64,000 nucleotides of DNA from Flavobacterium tagetis (GTDB lineage Bacteria > Bacteroidota > Bacteroidia > Flavobacteriales > Flavobacteriaceae): positions 744,001 through 808,000 of the forward strand of contig NZ_JAERSF010000002.1 of NCBI RefSeq assembly GCF_016735615.1, in the 5' to 3' direction. Positions within the stretch are counted from its first letter, which is position 1; every line of letters begins with the position of its first letter. This document shows, in pieces, positions 8,608 to 16,168 of the stretch. The translations under genes were made by a program, and so were the position numbers. The notes beneath the pieces were generated by a model that saw nothing but the letters and a program-made list of their open reading frames with translations, had not been told where the DNA came from and did no database searches.

Positions 8608-9060
8608 TTAAATTTTAAAAGTTTGCTGAATAGTTTTAATTGGCATAAAAAGCATTTTTGAAAAATCGAGATAATGAAATGCATTTGCTTTCTTGCCTCT
8701 TTTAAATTGCTGAATGAAATAGTTTATGCGTTTCGGATAAAAAATAGTTCCTGTTGCTATTACCATAAATAAATACAAGCTTTTCTTTCCGTTTCCAAGT
8801 AAATAGTACTGCATTCCGATTTCTTCATAAACCGAAACTCCAGTATTCGTAAGAACATGAATGATGTCGTGATCTTCGAGTTTTTCCTGAATATCGAAGT
8901 GATTCTTGTAAAGAAAATTTCCTAAACCAAATCCTAGACTTTCTTCGGGATAGTCCATTAAAGTGTTTTTGTCAATATTCCAAGGTTCATTCTTTTTAAA
9001 ATATTTTTGATACGGTTTTTTGGAACATTTATATAGTTTTTCAATCAGGTAATCTCTCAT
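8608..9060 (-). CDS. Coq4-family-like protein
   Basis: I choose the ATG at 9060 (150 residues); the longer frame would begin with a TTG at 9093. The protein contains H64-D-I-I-H68 followed exactly eleven residues later by E80, which fits the HDxxHx11E metal-binding motif of the Coq4 family. The segment after it (EIGMQYYLLGNG, then a hydrophobic stretch and an IQQFKRGKKA region) also follows the family's layout. Eukaryotic and proteobacterial Coq4 acts in ubiquinone synthesis. Flavobacteria normally use menaquinone, so the substrate here is unknown. It precedes a three-span membrane protein by 6 bp. The family call rests on the motif and general resemblance. Confidence 0.6.
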   Translation of the reverse strand: MRDYLIEKLYKCSKKPYQKYFKKNEPWNIDKNTLMDYPEESLGFGLGNFLYKNHFDIQEKLEDHDIIHVLTNTGVSVYEEIGMQYYLLGNGKKSLYLFMVIATGTIFYPKRINYFIQQFKRGKKANAFHYLDFSKMLFMPIKTIQQTFKI

Positions 9061-9108
9061 AGTTTTGGTTTTTAAAAGTTCTTTGAATTTCAAAGTTTAT
9101 TAGCAAAT

Positions 9109-9140
9109 AAAAAGCTAGAATGAATTAAGACTAGCTTTTT
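9109..9140 (-). terminator. Terminator after YiiX-like gene
   Basis: A perfect 10-bp stem AAAAAGCTAG / CTAGCTTTTT with a 12-nt loop lies directly after the minus-strand stop at 9147. It separates this gene from the Coq4-like operon. Confidence 0.75.
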
Positions 9141-9146
9141 AAGATA

Positions 9147-9824
9147 TTAATAAGTGTCTACGACTGTTTTCAATATAGTAGAATCGGCAAGGTCAGAAGG
9201 AGCAACGACTTTTTCCGTTAGTGGAATATCGTTGCCGTAACGCTCTTTTAATATCTTCTGAACTCTGGAATCTTGTAAATTAAAATCTTTCAATTCTCTA
9301 AGTTTAGACAATTCGATTCCTGCTGCATTTTTATATATCTTCCAGATCAATTCCGAACAATAGATTCTATTGTCTGTCCATTCAAAATAAGCATCATATT
9401 CTTTACCGTCAAACTGCTGGCTATAATCTTTCATTTTCTGTAAAATCTGCGGACTTAAAACACTATCGTCCTTTAATCTTTTTACGACATATTTGCTATC
9501 TCTTCCATGTTTAATCCAATCTTCAAGCGGAGTAAGTTTTACAGGCTGAACAGCTTCAAAAACAAGCCATTTCCCGTTGATATCGTAAATAATGCCGCAA
9601 TGAGAGAACTTAGAATTGGTTGCAATTCGAACCGCTTCACACTGTTTAGATTCTGAAGTTTGAAATATAAGATCGCCATCTTTAAATTTACTTGCTACTG
9701 TTTTCTCTTCTTGTTTGGTTCCCGTAAAAGGATTGTTAGGGAAAACTTTTATAGCCACAAATAAGGCACAGCCAAAACTTAAGATAAAAGTGATTATCGG
9801 AAATAGATATTTTTTGATTTTCAT
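9147..9824 (-). CDS. YiiX/YebB-like permuted NlpC/P60 cysteine hydrolase
   Basis: This 225-residue protein has an N-terminal membrane anchor or signal segment (LFPIITFILSFGCALFVAI, about 5-25). Its core matches the permuted papain-like (DUF830/YiiX) family: FKDGDLIFQTS, then NSKFSHCGII with the likely catalytic His, then IYCSELIWKIY with the likely catalytic Cys near residue 155. Members are thought to hydrolyse amide or thioester bonds in the cell envelope; substrates are mostly unknown. FGC in the N-terminal segment could be a lipobox but is imperfect. The gene is flanked by terminators on both sides and looks monocistronic. Confidence 0.82.
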   Translation of the reverse strand: MKIKKYLFPIITFILSFGCALFVAIKVFPNNPFTGTKQEEKTVASKFKDGDLIFQTSESKQCEAVRIATNSKFSHCGIIYDINGKWLVFEAVQPVKLTPLEDWIKHGRDSKYVVKRLKDDSVLSPQILQKMKDYSQQFDGKEYDAYFEWTDNRIYCSELIWKIYKNAAGIELSKLRELKDFNLQDSRVQKILKERYGNDIPLTEKVVAPSDLADSTILKTVVDTY

Positions 9825-9865
9825 AAAGTATAATTTAAAGTACTTTGAGTTGCAAAGTAAATAAT

Positions 9866-9905
9866 AAAAAAAATAGCTGCCAAATAAAATGACAGCTATT
9901 TTTTT
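9866..9905 (-). terminator. Terminator after outer-membrane protein gene
   Basis: Arms 9866-9879 and 9893-9905 pair as an A/T-flanked TAGCTG / CAGCTA stem with a T-run on the minus strand. It lies just after the stop at 9926 and is near-symmetrical. Confidence 0.7.
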
Positions 9906-9925
9906 AAATATATTTTGATGAAATA

Positions 9926-10831
9926 TTAGATTCTAAAAATACCTCCAACAGCAATAATTCGCTGAAAATAAGTAAAGTGTTGAGACGCTTTATCTTCATT
10001 GCTTGTTGTAGTTCTAATATCCTGCATGTTGATATAACCACCTTTTAACTCTCCTTGCACATAGAAGTGTTTGAAGAAAGTAATGTTAAGACCCGCTTTT
10101 GCAGAAACACCGTAACCAGAAACATGAAAATCATCATGACGTTCTTTACCTAAAAGAGTAGTGTTGGTTTTTGGATATAAAACCCCGGCACCAATACCTT
10201 CGGTTAAGTTAATCTGAACTTTGTCAATATTTGGCAATCCAAACCATTTAGAAACATCATCAAATCTAGCAACTTCAGTATTAATGTAATTTAAACCATC
10301 TGTATGTTCGTACATTAAAAAAGCAGGACCGTTTACATTTATTTCACCATTGCCATAACCGCCTTCTTTAGCTCCTCCCTGAGACATATCTACAGGAGTA
10401 TTGTTGTAATTATCATTGTAAATTGATGCAGGATCATCGGCAGGCAAATTGATGTTTCCGGTAACATTTGCAATTTGATTCTGTGACATTACATATTTCA
10501 TGTGGTCAACACCAATCGTAACACTGTAATGATCGCTAAAAAAGTACCCCAATCTCAAATTGGTTTGTGGAATAGTCATATTAACAGGGTTGACATAATC
10601 AACATGCCATCCTTTTGGTTTATCATGAGCGGCCATATTCTCAACTGTAAAGTTGTAATCTTTACCTCTAAAGTTTACATCAGATTTTGAGTAGCTCTCT
10701 CTGTTACCTCCCCACATAACAAAGAATTTTCCTTTGTTGTGAGCAGCATATTTTTGTACAGGTATTTCTTCCTGAGCAAATGTGCTTAAAGAAACACAAG
10801 TCAGTAAGAAAAATAAAAATTTTGTTTTCAA
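9926..10831 (-). CDS. Putative outer-membrane beta-barrel protein with TTG start
   Basis: This 301-residue protein has a signal peptide ending LSTFAQ. The rest alternates polar and hydrophobic residues and ends in a short aromatic strand (IIAVGGIFRI), as expected for an outer-membrane barrel. Examples are TNLRLGYFFSDHYSVTIGVDHMK-like strand pairs and AKAGLNITFFKHFYVQGELKGGY-type strands near the C-terminus. The first codon must be TTG: an in-frame stop lies 13-15 bases upstream with no ATG between, and the signal peptide begins directly at the TTG. It starts 19 bp after kdsA ends and is probably co-transcribed with it. The function is not known. Confidence 0.75.
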   Translation of the reverse strand: MKTKFLFFLLTCVSLSTFAQEEIPVQKYAAHNKGKFFVMWGGNRESYSKSDVNFRGKDYNFTVENMAAHDKPKGWHVDYVNPVNMTIPQTNLRLGYFFSDHYSVTIGVDHMKYVMSQNQIANVTGNINLPADDPASIYNDNYNNTPVDMSQGGAKEGGYGNGEINVNGPAFLMYEHTDGLNYINTEVARFDDVSKWFGLPNIDKVQINLTEGIGAGVLYPKTNTTLLGKERHDDFHVSGYGVSAKAGLNITFFKHFYVQGELKGGYINMQDIRTTTSNEDKASQHFTYFQRIIAVGGIFRI

Positions 10832-10850
10832 AGAACTTAAGTATTATAAT

Positions 10851-11669
10851 TTAAAATGCGTTAACTGTTTTTCTGATAGCAACTAACTTGTTCATTAAAC
10901 CTTCAAAATAGTCCAAATGAAGCATATTAGCACCATCGCTTTTTGCATTAGCAGGGTCAAAGTGAGTTTCAATAAAAATACCGTCAACACCAACTGCGAT
11001 ACCCGCTTTTGCTACTGTTTCAATCATGTCAGGTCTTCCGCCTGTAACACCAGCTGTCTGATTTGGCTGTTGTAAAGAATGTGTTACATCTAAAACCGTA
11101 GAAGCATATTGTTGCATAGTAGGAATTCCTCTAAAATCAACAATCATGTCTTGGTAACCAAACATAGTACCACGATCCGTAACCATAACATTTTCATTAT
11201 TACAGTCTAATACTTTTTGAACAGCATGTTTCATACTTTCAGGACTCATAAATTGTCCTTTTTTCAAGTTTACTGTTTTTCCTGTGTTAGCTGCAGCCAC
11301 AACAAGATCAGTTTGGCGAACTAAGAAAGCTGGAATCTGCAATACATCTACATATTGCGCAGCCATATCAGCATCTTCATTTGTATGGATATCTGTTACT
11401 GTCGGAACATGAAAAGTTTCTGAAACTTTTCTTAAGATTTTTAATGCTTTTTCGTCACCAATTCCAGAAAAACTGTCAATTCTAGAACGGTTTGCTTTTT
11501 TGAAAGATCCTTTAAATACATAAGGAATCTGAAGTTTGTCGGTAATACCAACTAATTTTTCAGCAATTCTCAACGCCATTTCTTCTCCTTCGATAGCGCA
11601 AGGCCCCGCCAATAAGAAGAAATTCCCGCTGTCAGTATGCTTAATTTGAGGAATATGTTGTATGTTCAT
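10851..11669 (-). CDS. kdsA: 3-deoxy-8-phosphooctulonate (KDO-8-P) synthase
   Basis: The enzyme condenses phosphoenolpyruvate with arabinose-5-phosphate to make KDO-8-phosphate for lipopolysaccharide core synthesis in the cytoplasm. I take the ATG at 11669 (272 residues). The frame extends to a GTG at 11687, but a TACCTTTG -7 box at 11690-11697 puts the transcript start at about that codon. Family motifs include LLAGPCAIEG, KGSFKKANRSR, VTDIHTNED, VTDRGTMFGY, and TGGRPDMIETVAKAG before FIETHFDPANAKSDG. Cys24 in GPCAIEG stands where metal-dependent enzymes of the family carry their metal-ligand cysteine, and E. coli KdsA has Asn. This therefore looks like the metal-dependent type. Confidence 0.95.
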   Translation of the reverse strand: MNIQHIPQIKHTDSGNFFLLAGPCAIEGEEMALRIAEKLVGITDKLQIPYVFKGSFKKANRSRIDSFSGIGDEKALKILRKVSETFHVPTVTDIHTNEDADMAAQYVDVLQIPAFLVRQTDLVVAAANTGKTVNLKKGQFMSPESMKHAVQKVLDCNNENVMVTDRGTMFGYQDMIVDFRGIPTMQQYASTVLDVTHSLQQPNQTAGVTGGRPDMIETVAKAGIAVGVDGIFIETHFDPANAKSDGANMLHLDYFEGLMNKLVAIRKTVNAF

Positions 11670-11689
11670 AAAATTATTTTTTTGCACTG

Positions 11690-11697
11690 CAAAGGTA
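11690..11697 (-). promoter_or_regulatory. -7 box of kdsA promoter
   Basis: TACCTTTG on the minus strand matches the flavobacterial TAnnTTTG element 20 bp before the kdsA ATG. No clear TTG was found about 19 bp upstream, so only the -7 half is supported. Confidence 0.5.
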
Positions 11698-11886
11698 GTT
11701 ATGATTTATGAGTTTCAGATGAAGATTTAAGATTATTTTAAGAACTCTAATAGCTGGCTTGGAGCTTAGTAGAATTAGCATATAGCTAAAATTTCTTTTA
11801 ATCGATTAAATGCTTTTTCCGAGGCAATATTAAAGCATGAAAAGAAACTGATAAATGACATTTATCATGTTTTGAAGTTTTGCAGT

Positions 11887-12246
11887 TTAATGCTGTTTTT
11901 TAGTTTGAACAATCTGTTTCTTATATCTATTTTCTTTGCATCTTTTGATCCAAAATTGTATTGAAATAACTAAAACCAAAATAAACAGCAAAAAGAAACA
12001 AGCCATAACAATGCCTAAAAGAGGCATTCCGCATCTTATTGGATTTGGATATTGTTCGTATTGTTTTGAGAAATTGTAATCGACAATGTAGAAAGAGATA
12101 ATAGACACCAAGATATAAGAAACAATACTAATCCAGGATACGGAACTCAGGGTAAGTGAAATAGGTTTATAAACTGTTTTAGTTCCCATTATCAGTTGAA
12201 ACAAAACAGGAAGTAAAATTAATATCAAAGGCAATATTTCAAGCAT
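11887..12246 (-). CDS. Three-span membrane protein, unknown function
   Basis: This 119-residue protein is not recognised. Hydrophobic segments lie at about 2-20 (LEILPLILILLPVLFQLIM), 35-55 and 78-100. The C-terminal tail is strongly basic (WIKRCKENRYKKQ). It is the last gene of a minus-strand series beginning with the AGMO-like gene at 14701, starting 18 bp after the preceding lipoprotein gene. Co-transcription is likely, but nothing in the sequence shows what it does. Confidence 0.6.
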   Translation of the reverse strand: MLEILPLILILLPVLFQLIMGTKTVYKPISLTLSSVSWISIVSYILVSIISFYIVDYNFSKQYEQYPNPIRCGMPLLGIVMACFFLLFILVLVISIQFWIKRCKENRYKKQIVQTKKQH

Positions 12247-12264
12247 AATCTTGTCTTTGATGAT

Positions 12265-12714
12265 TTATTGTTTCAATCTTAATCCTACTGGAACCATTAA
12301 AATTCCTTTTTCATAAACATTCAAATAAAGCTTAACAGGCTTTTTTTGTCCATCCCATTTCAATTCATAAACATTCAAAAATCCAGCTCCCATATTGCTT
12401 CTTTTAGTCGGAAATGGGCAACAGGTTTCTAATCTAGTATAAGTTACTTTTTCACCATTTGGGCCAGCTAAAGCATTTAAGAAGCGAGTTTCATTTAAAG
12501 CTTCATTGTTGGTGTTCTGAAAAAAAATATTAACAGGATAATCAGGATCATAGCCGTACTTTTTATCTTTAGCAAATTGTGTTATAGAAAAAGTATTATC
12601 CTTTTTTAAAATCAAATCTGGCGCATTGTCATCAACATTCTTTAATGTCGATTTTGTGCTTACGCAAGAAGAAACACTGATTAATAAAACAATTAAAAGG
12701 GCTATTTTTTTCAT
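12265..12714 (-). CDS. Small lipoprotein, unknown function
   Basis: This 149-residue protein has a lipoprotein signal (LLISVSSCVS) with the lipidation cysteine at about residue 17. The mature part contains FSITQFAKDKKYGYDP, NIFFQNT and a double-Cys LETCCPFPTKR. Its end (YEKGILMVPVGLRLK) looks like small beta-rich periplasmic lipoproteins of flavobacteria. It starts 20 bp after the lysoplasmalogenase gene in the same minus-strand operon. I see no enzyme motif. From memory, related proteins are sometimes labelled 2-dehydro-3-deoxyphosphooctonate aldolase, which this sequence does not support. Confidence 0.7.
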   Translation of the reverse strand: MKKIALLIVLLISVSSCVSTKSTLKNVDDNAPDLILKKDNTFSITQFAKDKKYGYDPDYPVNIFFQNTNNEALNETRFLNALAGPNGEKVTYTRLETCCPFPTKRSNMGAGFLNVYELKWDGQKKPVKLYLNVYEKGILMVPVGLRLKQ

Positions 12715-12734
12715 GGTTGAGATTGTTGCGAAAG

Positions 12735-13421
12735 TTATACTACTTGCTGTTCTTTTTTCGGATTTAGTTTTAAAGTACCAACTACAATCAGATATTGTGC
12801 CAGAAGATAGGTCAGCATAATAAAAAAGGAACTTTTAGGAATTGGAGCATAAAATTTATTTACAGCTAGAATACTGTCAGAGATAATAAAGAAAATTGCG
12901 CCTAAAAATACAAGCTGATTCCCTGGTTTTTCCCAAACCAAAAATCCGTTGAAAGCAAATAAAAGCATTATTGAGATTATTGAAGCATAAATCGAAACAG
13001 GGATTTCAAGTTCTCCTAAATGAGGCATTAAAACAGAAACCATTCCAATTAAATAAAATGCAATTAAAACACTTCCAAATATAAAAAGCGGTTTGTTTTG
13101 TTTTTTTCTGATTCTTTTCTGTTTATTAAAAAGAACACAATAGACAATATGTGCTGTTAAAAAAAATACAAGTCCTAAAATAAAATAAATTTCGCCTAGA
13201 TCAGTAAAAAGCAAAATGACATCTCCAAGCCATGAAAGGGCAAGTGCTGCCAATAAAATATTCTGAGTTGGAAATTTTCTGTAAAAATAAGTTCCAAACC
13301 CAATAATTGGTACTAGAATGGGTTTAAGAAAAAGATCAAAACGCTCGTAGCCAGAGAGCAGAATAATGAGATAAACTATACTAAATGCTACATAAATTTT
13401 AAAAAAAGATGAGTTTCTCAT
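12735..13421 (-). CDS. YhhN/TMEM86-family lysoplasmalogenase
   Basis: This 228-residue protein has about eight predicted membrane spans. Family signatures are FLKPILVPI near the N-terminus, LALSWLGDVILLF (SWLGD, about residues 62-68), FFLTAHIVYCVLF (about 86-98) and the C-terminal GAIFFIISDSILAVNKF and LAQYLIVVG. Human TMEM86A/B and bacterial relatives hydrolyse the vinyl-ether bond of lysoplasmalogens to a fatty aldehyde and a glycerophospho-head group. It starts 8 bp after the AGMO-like monooxygenase gene, so the two are almost certainly co-transcribed and could act on the same ether lipids. The activity is inferred from the family. Confidence 0.85.
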   Translation of the reverse strand: MRNSSFFKIYVAFSIVYLIILLSGYERFDLFLKPILVPIIGFGTYFYRKFPTQNILLAALALSWLGDVILLFTDLGEIYFILGLVFFLTAHIVYCVLFNKQKRIRKKQNKPLFIFGSVLIAFYLIGMVSVLMPHLGELEIPVSIYASIISIMLLFAFNGFLVWEKPGNQLVFLGAIFFIISDSILAVNKFYAPIPKSSFFIMLTYLLAQYLIVVGTLKLNPKKEQQVV

Positions 13422-13429
13422 AATAGGGG

Positions 13430-14701
13430 TTATGAATTGGTATATTGGTTTTGGTTGGTTTTAAAGTCAAAATTAACAAAATAAAGCGTTGTTAAAAAAG
13501 ATAAAATCAGGTATGTAAAAATAATATAATTGCTAATTGGAATTTCACGATTTAATCCAAACCAATCTCCATAGTAGCCAATAATACAAATTACAAGCCC
13601 TAGACGAATGCCTTCCCATAAGAGGGCATATCGATTTTTATCCATTAACTCTGTGTAGCTATATATGGTTATAAAAATAAAAGAGCCGTAGATGAAAATA
13701 TTTGGAAGACCAATTTTGGCAATATTCTCAAACAAATAACTTACAAACAATAATGTTATTAGCATTTGAATAACAGACCAATAAATCAGTTTTTGAGAAT
13801 TCTGCGTGCCATATTTTTCAAAATTAAAAACATTCTCGATTTTGTTGACAGGAAATTTTTCTTCAAAATTTTCAGGACGCCAACCTGTTGGTTTAAACCA
13901 GATTGTCAATTTGTCTTTCCATTTTGGAGCGCGCCAAGCATCTTTTATTAATAAACTCAAATGCTGAAAATTTATCTTTATAGGATTCCAAGTATTGGCT
14001 GGTCTTGTGATACCGAAAACTGGAGGCACATCGTCTAGTTCTTCTTGAAAAGTACCAAAAAGCTTGTCCCAAAAAATAAAAATCTGAGAATGGTTTTTGT
14101 CTAAATATTCTGGATTAATGGCATGATGTACGCGATGGTGTGAAGGGGTTACCAAAATATGCTCAATAAAGCCCATTTTCTTAATATGCTTCGTGTGATA
14201 CCAAAATTGCAAAAATAAGTGAATAGGCAACGTAATGGCAATTACTGAAGCAGGAACGCCTAATAAAGCCGCAGGAATCAGTAAAAAAGTAAATAGATTG
14301 ACTAAACTAGCAATGGGCTGGCGTAGTGCGCAAGCAAGATTAAACTCTTCACTGCTGTGATGTATGGCGTGTTTATTCCAAAGAAAATTAATTTGGTGTG
14401 CTAGTCTATGACTCCAATAACCGTAAAAGTCAATTACAAAAAAAGCAATGCAGTAGGAGAGGACATTGGCTTCTAAATGTTGTAATGCAATTTTAGAAAC
14501 CAGCCATTCATAAGAAAGAAAAGTTACACTCAGCCCTAAAACATCTTTTACCGAATTGGTAATGCCAGAACTTATGCTTGATACGCTATCTATCAATGGA
14601 GCAGTATCGTTCTTTTTATAAATGCCGTAGATTTTTTCAATAACAATTAAAGCTAAAAAAATTGGCATCGCAATAATTAATATCTTTCCGTATTCTTCCA
14701 T
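13430..14701 (-). CDS. Fatty-acid-hydroxylase superfamily protein, alkylglycerol-monooxygenase-like
   Basis: I choose the ATG at 14701 (423 residues): a TATATTTG -7 box at 14723-14730 overlaps the upstream in-frame ATG at 14725. The di-iron histidine boxes are H98RLAH102, H111AIHH115 and H188HRVHH193, embedded in a polytopic membrane protein. Sequence around the boxes (HHSSEEFNL, ALRQ, TPSHHRVHH, DKNH, WDKLFGTF, ITRPANTWNPIK) and the C-terminal extension with extra spans recall animal alkylglycerol monooxygenase (AGMO/TMEM195) more than plain sterol desaturases. AGMO oxidises the ether bond of alkylglycerols using tetrahydropterin. The next gene, 8 bp on, is a lysoplasmalogenase. The AGMO-like call is from memory of that sequence; the generic superfamily call is firm. 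Confidence 0.85.
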   Translation of the reverse strand: MEEYGKILIIAMPIFLALIVIEKIYGIYKKNDTAPLIDSVSSISSGITNSVKDVLGLSVTFLSYEWLVSKIALQHLEANVLSYCIAFFVIDFYGYWSHRLAHQINFLWNKHAIHHSSEEFNLACALRQPIASLVNLFTFLLIPAALLGVPASVIAITLPIHLFLQFWYHTKHIKKMGFIEHILVTPSHHRVHHAINPEYLDKNHSQIFIFWDKLFGTFQEELDDVPPVFGITRPANTWNPIKINFQHLSLLIKDAWRAPKWKDKLTIWFKPTGWRPENFEEKFPVNKIENVFNFEKYGTQNSQKLIYWSVIQMLITLLFVSYLFENIAKIGLPNIFIYGSFIFITIYSYTELMDKNRYALLWEGIRLGLVICIIGYYGDWFGLNREIPISNYIIFTYLILSFLTTLYFVNFDFKTNQNQYTNS

Positions 14702-14722
14702 AAAAAAGGATTCTATTTCGTT

Positions 14723-14752
14723 CAAATATAAAATAAAATCGAATGCTTTTTA
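14723..14752 (-). promoter_or_regulatory. Promoter of the AGMO-like operon
   Basis: TATATTTG on the minus strand (14723-14730) matches TAnnTTTG. A TTA lies 19 bp upstream in place of the usual TTG. The predicted transcript starts about 16 bases before the ATG at 14701. Confidence 0.5.
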
Positions 14753-14912
14753 AATTATTGATAAATTAAACCATAATAATATAGTATTTTGATTTAAAAT
14801 AAATAAAATAGAGAAAGGATTCTCATAATTGTAAAGAAAAACTAATAGAATAGTGTTTTATTGTCTTTCTTTATTAGAAGATTTTTTTAATGAATTGAAA
14901 TCTATAAAAATA

Positions 14913-14963
14913 AAAAACGTATTCTATTCAATTCTAATGTCGAATAAAATAGAATACGTTTTT
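14913..14963 (-). terminator. Terminator after clpS
   Basis: A perfect 16-bp inverted repeat (14913-14928 with 14948-14963) with A/T-run ends and a 19-nt loop lies 15 bp after the clpS stop. The rest of the 14726-14977 gap is AT-rich and shows nothing else. Confidence 0.75.
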
Positions 14964-14977
14964 AATGATTGAATCAA

Positions 14978-15253
14978 TTAAACAATTTCGGCGCTAAGCC
15001 CAGCTTCCAAAAGTTGTGTGCATTGAGGTTTAAGTTTTTCAATCGGACCAGTTTTTACAGTGCATTTTCCGTTATAATGAACAATCAAAGAGCATTGTTC
15101 AGCTTGTTCAGCCGTGTGGTCACAAACACGCATAAGAGTATCGATTACGTGATCAAAAGTGTTTACATCATCATTATACACAATGATCTCGTTATTAAAA
15201 GCAATGGCTTCTTTTTCACGAACTCTTTCTCTTACTTTTTCTTTAGTACTCAT
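14978..15253 (-). CDS. clpS: ATP-dependent Clp protease adaptor ClpS
   Basis: This 91-residue cytoplasmic protein brings N-degron substrates to the ClpA/ClpC-ClpP protease. The core reads IIVYNDDVNTFDHVIDTLMRVC, followed by a helix (HTAEQAEQCSLIVHYNG) and a final strand (CTVKTG). The N-D-D-V-N-T-F loop is the typical N-end recognition element. Length matches the family. It starts 36 bp downstream of the prmA stop on the same strand and ends at a strong terminator, so prmA-clpS is a likely unit. Confidence 0.93.
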   Translation of the reverse strand: MSTKEKVRERVREKEAIAFNNEIIVYNDDVNTFDHVIDTLMRVCDHTAEQAEQCSLIVHYNGKCTVKTGPIEKLKPQCTQLLEAGLSAEIV

Positions 15254-15289
15254 GTCTTATAGGTTTTGTACTGAATTGATTATCAGTAT

Positions 15290-16123
15290 CTAATTTACAT
15301 ATTTTAAAGATACCCAGTTGTTTCTTTGAAGCTTTTTAACATAAGTTAAACCCTTTTCAACACAAGAAGCATCAATAAAAGGAATATCTTCTTCATAAAA
15401 ACCGCTAAAAAGAATTATCCCTTTTGGGTTTAAAGCATCAACATAAGACTGCATATCGTTCAACAAAATATTTCTGTTGATGTTAGCAATTATCAAATCA
15501 TATTTTTTGCCTGCAAGTAAAGCTACATCGCCTTCATAAACGCTAATATATTTACAATTATTGCGCTCCGCATTTTCAATAGAATTTAAATAACACCAAT
15601 TATCAATATCAATTGCGTCAATAGGTTCTGCGCCTTTCATTTCAGCCAAAATAGCCAAAATAGCAGTTCCGCATCCCATATCTAGAGTTTTTAGACCTTT
15701 AACATCCATCTCTAATAAATGCTGGATCATCATGTGAGTTGTCTCATGATGACCAGTTCCAAAGCTCATTTTTGGTTCAATTACGATATCAAATTCAGCA
15801 TCTGTTTTTGGATGAAAAGGTGCGCGAACGTGGCATTTTCCGTCAACATCAATTGGTTCGAAGTTTTTCTCCCATTCTTCGTTCCAGTTTACCTGATCGA
15901 TTTCTTCAATTGTATATTCAATCTTAAACTCTTCAGATTGTAAAATATAAATATCATCTAGGATATTTTCATCCCATAAATCCTTCTTCACAAAAGCAGA
16001 AATTCCATTTTCAGTTTCCGTAAAACTTTCAAACGCTTTTTCGCCCAATTCAGCCACTAAAATTTCAGAACCCAACTCTTTCGGCTCAATTGTAAAATGA
16101 TATCCTAAATATATATTTGACAT
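15290..16123 (-). CDS. prmA: Ribosomal protein L11 methyltransferase
   Basis: PrmA trimethylates ribosomal protein L11 in the cytoplasm using S-adenosylmethionine. I start it at the ATG at 16123 (277 residues, MSNIYLGYHF). The frame extends upstream to 16189, but the promoter lies inside that extension. The N-terminal L11-recognition domain is followed by the methyltransferase fold: FGTGHHETTHMM, LDMGCGTAILAI (SAM-binding glycine motif, about residues 147-158), then DLIIANINRNIL, the family's catalytic-loop motif. It precedes clpS by 36 bp. Confidence 0.95.
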   Translation of the reverse strand: MSNIYLGYHFTIEPKELGSEILVAELGEKAFESFTETENGISAFVKKDLWDENILDDIYILQSEEFKIEYTIEEIDQVNWNEEWEKNFEPIDVDGKCHVRAPFHPKTDAEFDIVIEPKMSFGTGHHETTHMMIQHLLEMDVKGLKTLDMGCGTAILAILAEMKGAEPIDAIDIDNWCYLNSIENAERNNCKYISVYEGDVALLAGKKYDLIIANINRNILLNDMQSYVDALNPKGIILFSGFYEEDIPFIDASCVEKGLTYVKKLQRNNWVSLKYVN

Positions 16124-16137
16124 AAAAAAAATTTTTG

Positions 16138-16168
16138 CAAAGGTAATCCTTAAATTATAAATTTTCAA
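16138..16168 (-). promoter_or_regulatory. Promoter of prmA
   Basis: On the minus strand, TTG (16166-16168), a 20-bp spacer and TACCTTTG (16138-16145) match the flavobacterial consensus well. The -7 box is 14 bp before the ATG at 16123, which decides the start codon. Confidence 0.7.

Noticed and set aside
12265..12714. 2-dehydro-3-deoxyphosphooctonate aldolase
   Set aside because: A lipoprotein signal and a small beta-rich mature domain; no aldolase active site. The real kdsA is the separate gene at 10851-11669.
14969..15262. 97-codon plus-strand frame rich in Phe and Ser
   Set aside because: It is the antisense shadow of clpS, whose identity is certain.
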